Below are positions 30,240 through 34,966 of a DNA stretch of 34,966 nt, in pieces. The notes beneath the pieces are model-generated. The model had not been told where the DNA came from. It saw only the letters and a list, made by a program, of their open reading frames with translations, and did not search any database. How positions within the stretch are numbered: position 1 is the first letter of the stretch; each line of letters begins with the position of its first letter. The position numbers and the translations under genes were made by a program. This DNA comes from a virus. The stretch covers positions 1 through 34,966 of the IMG/VR virus record IMGVR_UViG_3300021962_000332; one strand, written 5' to 3'.

Positions 30240-30265
30240 GGCCCCAATTTAGGGGCCTTTTTTTT
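30240..30265 (+). terminator. Rho-independent terminator of GP88 cassette
   Basis: GGCCCC (30240-30245) pairs with GGGGCC (30252-30257) around AATTTA, followed by eight T. Confidence 0.88.
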
Positions 30266-30414
30266 GTCCTATATTTTTCTAAAGATATTGGAACTCAATA
30301 GAGGTAGAAATTGGGTATAGAAACAAAGAAAACTTTTTCTACTATGCAATGCAAAGTACTATACATCAGCCCTTTAATATGGTTAACGTAAAATGTATGA
30401 ACATCGGTAAATCT

Positions 30415-30532
30415 AATTTTTGGGGTGTTAAGTTATTCAATTCGATGAATTCAACGTGAATTGTCGTAAGGAGAATTTTTGGTGGGGTAAGTTATTCAAT
30501 TCAATGAATTCATCAAGTCCTGTCGTGATCCT
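30415..30532 (+). repeat. Two imperfect 59-bp tandem repeats
   Basis: Each unit starts AATTTTTGG, then shares AAGTTATTCAATTC and ATGAATTCA, and later TGTCGT. Units begin at 30415 and 30474. Each holds an AATTC…GAATT inverted repeat. The length is not a multiple of three, which argues against repeated coding sequence. Confidence 0.75.
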
Positions 30533-30552
30533 ATCAACCTCAGCGTGCCCAT

Positions 30553-30585
30553 TTGCCCCGCTCCCCTCAAAGGGGGCGGAGGCAA
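30553..30585 (+). other. GC-rich hairpin
   Basis: TTGCC-CCGCTCCC pairs with GGGGGCGG-A-GGCAA: 13 base pairs including one G-U and one bulged A, six-base loop CTCAAA. No T-tract follows, so it is not a classic terminator. Confidence 0.7.
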
Positions 30586-30623
30586 GTTATAGTGAGTAGA
30601 ATACAGATAGGGATAGGGGAATA

Positions 30624-30700
30624 TGCGCCCCCCTAATAGCTCTAAAATAAATGATAATGCTGGTCAGTCTGTATGTTGGTGGGGCGCACACAAGAGCTAT
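30624..30700 (+). other. Pseudoknot-type pairing: two interleaved 8-bp stems
   Basis: TGCGCCCC (30624-30631) is the reverse complement of GGGGCGCA (30681-30688). ATAGCTCT (30636-30643) is the reverse complement of AGAGCTAT (30693-30700). The order A-B-A'-B' is that of a pseudoknot, and both spacers are four bases long. Confidence 0.65.
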
Positions 30701-30835
30701 AGAAGAGTACCAACGCAGTTACTGAGCAGACTTAGTTTAGCTGAACCAACTATGTCTCCATAGAAGTTTAGGACCATAAGCTATCCTCGCTGTATAAAGA
30801 TAACTAAAAAGGTTTAAATCTGTTCATAGATAATC

Positions 30836-30851
30836 CTTATGGTGCCATAAG
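30836..30851 (+). promoter_or_regulatory. Palindrome CTTATGG-TG-CCATAAG with extra half-site
   Basis: Perfect seven-base arms with a two-base centre, 55 bases before the late gene start at 30907. ACCATAAG also occurs at 30773-30780 and can pair with 30836-30843. It is a candidate operator or alternative RNA fold. Confidence 0.5.
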
Positions 30852-30869
30852 ATTTTATTATGCCTTAGT

Positions 30870-30904
30870 TTTGGTACAAAATAAAGAAATGTAGTTATCC
30901 TATT
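30870..30904 (+). promoter_or_regulatory. Candidate late promoter with TAGTTATCCTATT motif
   Basis: TTTG (30870-30873), 18 bases, then TAGTTATCCTATT (30892-30904). The 13-base motif is identical to 7207-7219 and ends two bases before the ATG at 30907. It may be read by the phage sigma-like factor. Confidence 0.4.
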
Positions 30905-30906
30905 AT

Positions 30907-31632
30907 ATGAGTAGAACAGTACAATTACAGTTAACTATACCGCAACGACTATCAGACATTTCACTTGAGAAGTACCAAAGGTACGTTCAGGTGTTAAAGG
31001 GCATTGAAGGTGCTACAGAGGAAGCGGGGGAGTTCTTAAATATGAAGGCCCTTGAGATATTCTGTGGTGTTGAATTAAAGGAGAGCTATAAAATACCTAT
31101 GGCCTCCTTCTCAGGGATCTTGGAAAAGATAGCCGATTGCCTGCAAGAACCTACACCGCTTATAAAGCGGTTTTGGTTCAGGGGGACTAATAATGTGGAA
31201 GTAGAGTTTGGTATGATACCAGACCTAAAAGACATATCGTTTGGTGAGTACATAGACTTAGACAAGTATATCGGGGACTGGAAACAGATGCACAGAGCGA
31301 TGGCTATACTATTTAGACCCATTACAGCTAAGAAAGGCGAGTTCTACGAGATAGAGGACTATGAAGGGTCTGACAAGTATGCAGGCCACATGCAACACAT
31401 GCCCACAAGCGTAGCCCTTGGAGCGTTGGTTTTTTTTTATCGTTTAGGAATGAAATTGTCGAAACATACGATGGACTATTCACTCAAACAAATGACGGAG
31501 GAGCAGCTCCAGCAAGTAGAGAGCAGGTTTTTGGAAGCAAATGGGGTTGGTATCAATCACTTTATGCAGTCGCTGGAGGAGATGTCACACGCTTTAACAA
31601 GGTTGCCGAAGAGCCACTCACCAAGTGCTTAA
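30907..31632 (+). CDS. Tail assembly chaperone, short form (G-like)
   Basis: A 241-residue protein, first of the tail operon. Domains: a basic strand-helix start (SRTVQLQLTIPQRLSDISLEKYQRYVQVL), an EFGMIPDLKDISFGEYIDLDKYIGDWKQMHRAMAILFRPI block (about 100-140), and a helical end (DYSLKQMTEEQLQQVESRFLEANGVGINHFMQSL). This is the pattern of Bacteroidota phage tail-assembly chaperones, which coat the tape measure during tail building. Nine T at 31430-31438 contain a T-TTT-TTT slip site in frame, giving the longer form described separately. Both overlapping frames look like real protein. Confidence 0.8.
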   Translation: MSRTVQLQLTIPQRLSDISLEKYQRYVQVLKGIEGATEEAGEFLNMKALEIFCGVELKESYKIPMASFSGILEKIADCLQEPTPLIKRFWFRGTNNVEVEFGMIPDLKDISFGEYIDLDKYIGDWKQMHRAMAILFRPITAKKGEFYEIEDYEGSDKYAGHMQHMPTSVALGALVFFYRLGMKLSKHTMDYSLKQMTEEQLQQVESRFLEANGVGINHFMQSLEEMSHALTRLPKSHSPSA

Positions 31633-31709
31633 CTTGGTTAGTGTTTGAGAAGGAGAAGAACGAATTAGAAGAGAAAAGAATAAAAGACTCATATAACAGA
31701 AACAGATGA
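30907..31709 (+). CDS. Tail assembly chaperone, -1 frameshift form (GT-like)
   Basis: A -1 slip at T-TTT-TTT (31431-31437) after residue 177 opens the other frame to a stop at 31707-31709, giving 267 residues. The 90-residue extension contains VFGSKWGWYQSLYAVAGGDV and CLTWLVFEKEKNELEEKRI, which is clearly protein-like and helical, with a 'W.W..S.Y..A.GD…F' signature I know from the T domain of phages of this phylum. It resembles lambda gpGT, made in lower amount to recruit tail tube subunits. The new stop overlaps the next gene start (ATGA at 31706), as expected for a real gene end. Confidence 0.82.
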
Positions 31710-32170
31710 CAAGTGTATACGATGTAATCACGACTATAAAGACATTCCTAAGGAATCACCCCATAGTCAACTATGTGACTTATGGGGATATTACTCAGGT
31801 GGACCTCAACAAGACAGTTATGTTTCCACTAACCCACTTCTTTATTGGGAACGTGGCGATCACCGAACACGCCATGCGTGTAACGGTGTCGTTATTGTTC
31901 TTGGATATTGTGGATTACACAAAGGACTATAACGCTAATGACTTAGGTGATAGACAAGATGCAAGCACCCTGATTGATGTTTACAATACGCAGCTACAAA
32001 TCGCCAACGCCTTGGTTCAAAACCTAAGGCGAGGCGATCTCTACAGAAACGAATATCAGTTAGTGGGCAATCCTGTTTGTGAGCCGTTTAAGGACAGATT
32101 CGAGAATGAGCTTGCAGGATGGTCAATGGATATAACGATAGATATACCTAACGATATTTCTGTTTGCTAA
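31706..32170 (+). CDS. Putative tail terminator or tail completion protein
   Basis: A 154-residue alpha/beta protein (MTSVYDVITTIKTFLRNHPIVNYVTYGDITQVDLNKTVMFPLTHFFIGNV … MRVTVSLLFLDIVDY …). A helix, then strands, then an acidic helix with WSMDITIDIPNDI at the end fits tail terminator proteins, which cap the tube. Its place between the chaperone gene and a gp10-like gene supports a neck/tail joining role. Identified from pattern and context. Confidence 0.62.
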   Translation: MTSVYDVITTIKTFLRNHPIVNYVTYGDITQVDLNKTVMFPLTHFFIGNVAITEHAMRVTVSLLFLDIVDYTKDYNANDLGDRQDASTLIDVYNTQLQIANALVQNLRRGDLYRNEYQLVGNPVCEPFKDRFENELAGWSMDITIDIPNDISVC

Positions 32171-32667
32171 TGAACGAACTAAATGCACAGCTTGAGATCC
32201 TGATGGAGATGTATGGCGAGAAGATCGTAAACGATATGATCGCCAAGATGAATGAGGATGGCACCGTTCATACAATGAATGCTGCTAAAAAACTGAGGTA
32301 TGCTTCAACAGCAAATTATTTAGCCATTGTCGGTCCTTCTTATATAGAACAAATCAGTATGGGTCGGAGAGCGGGTGCAACCCCGCCTCCGCCCAGAAAC
32401 TTAGAGAGATGGGTGCAGGATAAGATGGGAGAGAACGATCCTAAGAGGATAAGAAGTCTCTCTTATGCGCTATCTAAGACCATAGGAAGAAAGGGAACTA
32501 TAGAAAGATTTGGTTATCAAGGAACAAATCTATTTACCTATGTGGTAAACAACAACATAGCACCAATAAGCAGAGACGTAGCAAGAATATTGTTGCAGTC
32601 AGCTAATGAACAAATAAAAGCAAGTATAAAAGCAAGATATAGCAGCCGTATGGGAACAGCGGTGTAA
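32170..32667 (+). CDS. HK97 gp10-like neck/tail completion protein
   Basis: A 165-residue protein starting at the ATG at 32170, in a TAATG overlap; a TTG two codons earlier is unlikely. It is basic and helical, with LERWVQDKMGENDPKRIRSLSYALSKTIGRKGTIERFGYQGTNLFTYVVNN in the middle and SANEQIKASIKARYSSRM at the end. The 'R.G..G..R.G..G.NL…' part resembles the gp10-type proteins that join head and tail. There is some uncertainty over the exact family. Confidence 0.62.
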   Translation: MNELNAQLEILMEMYGEKIVNDMIAKMNEDGTVHTMNAAKKLRYASTANYLAIVGPSYIEQISMGRRAGATPPPPRNLERWVQDKMGENDPKRIRSLSYALSKTIGRKGTIERFGYQGTNLFTYVVNNNIAPISRDVARILLQSANEQIKASIKARYSSRMGTAV

Positions 32668-32683
32668 TAATAAAACTAAACAA

Positions 32684-33631
32684 ATGGCAAACAACGTAGG
32701 AGTAAGGAGTCCGTACTTTTTTTACACAACCGCAGGCGGTTCTGTAAAGTTGGAGATATATATAGACGATGGTGTTGGAAGCGTTTTAAGGTATACGCTA
32801 CTTAAAGATGTTGACTCAAGTGGTTATGCAACCTTTGAAATTGCAGAACTCATAAGAGACTACATAGACATTACCTATATAGGTACCTTGAAATCCGCAG
32901 CATCGTTAAGTGTTAGCGTAGACCTGTACTATACTACCTATACAGGATCAAATGGAACAGGAACTGCTGTTGGGCCGACACTTGACATCTCTTTTAGTGC
33001 TTTTGACGGATATGCTTTTTATACAGATGACGATGCCACATTCTTTTATCCTACCACAGCACCTTTGTTGAGCAACTATGTAATTTGGGCACCTCAAAAC
33101 ACAACAGGATTCTTTTATTATACTTCCTCTGGCGTAGCCAGTAGACTTGATTATGTTGCGGGGTTTGAAGGAACCTTTACAACAGCAGGTCAAACAATGG
33201 AAATCAGAAGATTTCCTTGCAGTAAGTACACTCCCATACAGGTTGTATTCTTAAACAGGTATGGGGTACTTCAGCAGCTATGGTTCTTTAGTAAAATGGT
33301 TGAGAATATAACCTCAACCAAAGAGACATATAAATCAAGTAAAATAAATGTAGACGGTACCTACTTAGCAGAAAGTCATCAGATAAAGACATTTAATGCG
33401 AATGGCAAGCAGAGATACACGCTAAACACAGGGCATATATCTGAGGATTATAACGAATCTATGAAGGAGCTATTATTGTCAGAGCAAGTATGGGCGCATA
33501 TTGACGGACAGGTACTGTCTGTTAACGTAGTTAGCTCAGATGTTACTTATAGGACTTCGTTAAACGACAAACTTGTTGATTACAGCATTCAGATAGAGCA
33601 GGCGAATGATCTAATCTCAACTATGCGCTAA
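32684..33631 (+). CDS. Tail-tip structural protein
   Basis: A 315-residue, beta-rich protein (MANNVGVRSPYFFYTTAGGSVKLEIYIDDG…). Repeated Tyr/Phe-rich strands and no cysteine pair, signal peptide or membrane segment point to a virion protein. It has PCSKYTPIQVVFLNRYGVLQQLWFFSKM near 200 and SEDYNESMKELLLSEQVW near 260; these resemble distal-tail proteins of phages in this phylum as far as I can judge. It is followed at once by the 687-residue tail-tip gene (TAATG overlap). Confidence 0.62.
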   Translation: MANNVGVRSPYFFYTTAGGSVKLEIYIDDGVGSVLRYTLLKDVDSSGYATFEIAELIRDYIDITYIGTLKSAASLSVSVDLYYTTYTGSNGTGTAVGPTLDISFSAFDGYAFYTDDDATFFYPTTAPLLSNYVIWAPQNTTGFFYYTSSGVASRLDYVAGFEGTFTTAGQTMEIRRFPCSKYTPIQVVFLNRYGVLQQLWFFSKMVENITSTKETYKSSKINVDGTYLAESHQIKTFNANGKQRYTLNTGHISEDYNESMKELLLSEQVWAHIDGQVLSVNVVSSDVTYRTSLNDKLVDYSIQIEQANDLISTMR

Positions 33632-34966
33632 TGCAGTCGATTCAGCTATACATAGAAGGCACAAGGGTGGATATGTTTGACGATGAGTCTGTGTCTATAA
33701 CACAGACCATCAAAAACGTAAAGGATATAGAGAAAGTCTTTACTTCCTTTACTAAGCAATTTACTTTGCCCGCATCTAAGACTAATAACAAGCTTTTTAA
33801 GCATTACTACAATTTTAATATAGTAGGAGGCTTCGATGCAAGAAAGAAGGTAGATTCTAATATCGAGCTAAACCACCTGCCCTTCAGAAAGGGCAAGTTG
33901 AAGCTTGATGGAGTCGAAATGAAAAACAATGTCGCTTACGCTTACAAGGTTATCTTTTATGGAGACACCGTTAGCCTAAGAGATCTTATTGGGGACGATA
34001 AGCTATCGGACCTTGACTTTGGCAGCGACTTTGATGGAATAAAGTACGATTCCGCTACTATAAAGACCTACTTAACTACTAAAAATCCAGCCACCTCAAC
34101 AGAAGACTTAATAGTTCCTTTAATAACACACTCCCAGATCCCCTTTTATGATTCTGGGTCTACTGGAAATCCAAACAATATGGATTATGTTTCTTCAACA
34201 ACATATCAGGGAGTATTTTGGAATGAGCTTAAATACGCAATCAGACTAAATCGCATTATTGAAGCCATAGAGGACACTTATAGCATTTCCTTTAGCGATG
34301 ACTTCTTTAAGGACACAGCCAACACAAGGTTCTTTAATCTGTTTATGTGGCTGCACAGAAAGAAAGGTCCTGTAGAGACAGAGAGTGGAGAGGCAGAGAA
34401 CTTCGTAAACAACTTTACATCCAGCAGTTCTGACCTTTATTTCCAGATGACTTCAGGTGCGCTTATAGCTACCTTGGACCCAGCAAGGCTTACAAGCATG
34501 AGTGTTACTATAAATCCTGCGACTACCGATCCCTATAAGATAAAGATTGTCAGAAACGATACTACAACAGTATACCTTTCTGGAAACGTGACGGGCACTC
34601 AAACAATAACAGAAGGATCTAACTTCACTTATGGTTACGGAACCTATAAGGTGTATTTGATTACAGCAATATCAACTATTACCATTATAAGCGTTACCTG
34701 GAATATTACTTATGACGGAGTTACATCACTCATATTCCCCACATCAGGATCTTTTAATATAGCATCCGACATTCCCTTTGTTATTTCTCAGCAGATACCA
34801 AAGATTGGTGTAATAGACTTCCTTACGGGACTATTTAAGATGTTTAACTTGGTAGCTGAGGTGGAAGAGGACGGAACCATCTATGTAGACACCTTAGATA
34901 CTTATTATGCGACTATAGCCTCTGGCGGAAAACGCAGTCAAGACGCTCCATACGATATTGGCGAGT
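33631..34966 (+). CDS. Tail-tip structural protein, N-terminal part (continues at position 1)
   Basis: Open from an ATG at 33631 to the window end: 445 codons plus one base. It begins MQSIQLYIEGTRVDMFDDESVSITQTI and contains FTKQFTLPASKTNNKLFKHYYNF, a pattern I associate with large tail-tip or baseplate proteins of Bacteroidota phages. The C-terminal part is at 1-730; joined through the shared GT, the full protein has 687 residues. The protein is soluble, beta-rich and without visible catalytic motifs. It may form the tail tip around which the tape measure protein ends. Confidence 0.78.
   Translation, partial: MQSIQLYIEGTRVDMFDDESVSITQTIKNVKDIEKVFTSFTKQFTLPASKTNNKLFKHYYNFNIVGGFDARKKVDSNIELNHLPFRKGKLKLDGVEMKNNVAYAYKVIFYGDTVSLRDLIGDDKLSDLDFGSDFDGIKYDSATIKTYLTTKNPATSTEDLIVPLITHSQIPFYDSGSTGNPNNMDYVSSTTYQGVFWNELKYAIRLNRIIEAIEDTYSISFSDDFFKDTANTRFFNLFMWLHRKKGPVETESGEAENFVNNFTSSSSDLYFQMTSGALIATLDPARLTSMSVTINPATTDPYKIKIVRNDTTTVYLSGNVTGTQTITEGSNFTYGYGTYKVYLITAISTITIISVTWNITYDGVTSLIFPTSGSFNIASDIPFVISQQIPKIGVIDFLTGLFKMFNLVAEVEEDGTIYVDTLDTYYATIASGGKRSQDAPYDIGE

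Larger units (their letters stand above)
30266..30906 (+). other. Structured non-coding region, possible ncRNA or replication/packaging element
   Basis: There are 641 bases without a convincing gene on either strand. The region contains a tandem repeat (30415-30532), a GC-rich hairpin (30553-30585), two interleaved eight-base pairings (30624-30700), short tetraloop stems ACTGAG-CAGA-CTTAGT (30721-30736) and CTATG-TCTC-CATAG (30750-30763), the arms GTAGAAA/TTTCTAC (30304-30342), and a palindrome (30836-30851). This density of perfect pairings suggests a folded RNA or a DNA control element. I recognise no known RNA family. Confidence 0.55.

Noticed and set aside
30397-30588. Short ORFs reading NFWGVKLFNSMNS and NFWWGKLFNSMNS
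   Set aside because: They come from the 59-bp DNA repeat. The two copies are in different frames with indels, one lacks an ATG, and neither continues as a plausible protein.
30624-30763. A tRNA or tmRNA in the structured region
   Set aside because: No seven-pair acceptor stem with T-arm and anticodon arm in the right order can be drawn, and no CCA end or tag peptide is visible.
1-34966. Temperate lifestyle genes (integrase, excisionase, C1-type repressor, attachment site)
   Set aside because: No protein with the relevant catalytic or repressor pattern was found, so I do not claim a prophage.

Overview
The window reads as one essentially complete genome of a tailed, probably siphovirus-like bacteriophage of a Bacteroidota host, most likely a flavobacterium. 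The reasons are the AT-rich sequence, promoters of the flavobacterial TTTG / TAnnTTTG type, near absence of strong Shine-Dalgarno dependence, and many small genes of the kind I associate with phages of this phylum. All recognisable genes lie on the + strand, often with ATGA or TAATG overlaps. The first two bases (GT) repeat the last two. Joining the ends through that overlap restores one 687-codon tail gene, so the true molecule is probably a circle (or circular permutation) of about 34,964 bp. I see no integrase, C1-type repressor, DNA polymerase, tRNA gene or insertion sequence, which suggests a lytic phage that relies on host replication enzymes.

Layout. (1) 30.9 kb through the end and on to about 14.8 kb: virion genes. 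These are tail-assembly chaperones with a -1 frameshift, neck/tail completion proteins, tail-tip proteins, tape measure, XkdF-type prohead protease, small basic and Cys-rich proteins, scaffold, major capsid protein, tail tube protein, portal, connector, and a giant S74-type tail fibre. (2) 14.8-17.4 kb: a membrane HExxH protein, then a lysis-like cassette of small membrane proteins, an exported thioredoxin-like protein without catalytic cysteines, a lipoprotein, a holin-like protein and an M15 endolysin. (3) 17.5-25 kb: early region led by flavobacterial promoters. It holds a degenerate M15-like protein, ERF annealing protein, an SSB-like protein, a RecA-fold ATPase, RusA, a sigma-like factor, a nucleotide diphosphohydrolase-like protein, a RecE/YqaJ-type exonuclease and a stand-alone DnaA domain IV protein. 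(4) 24.9-26.8 kb: terminase genes. (5) 26.8-30.9 kb: accessory region with dispersed repeats, duplicated leader/promoter modules, tiny membrane proteins, a GP88-family cassette with its own promoter and terminator, and about 640 bp of structured non-coding DNA.

How it may work together. ERF, the exonuclease, the SSB-like protein, RusA and the ATPase look like a recombination-driven replication set. The sigma-like factor and the DnaA-domain protein are candidates to recognise phage-specific sites. One such candidate is a shared motif (TAGTTATCCT) that abuts two late-gene start codons and recurs after terL. The parts I find least explained are the TCTTTAACATAGTA repeat family, the GP88 cassette with its foreign codon use, the 30.3-30.9 kb structured element with a pseudoknot-type pairing pattern, and the M15 homologue whose zinc ligands have been replaced.

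All family assignments were made by reading the sequence, without database searches.
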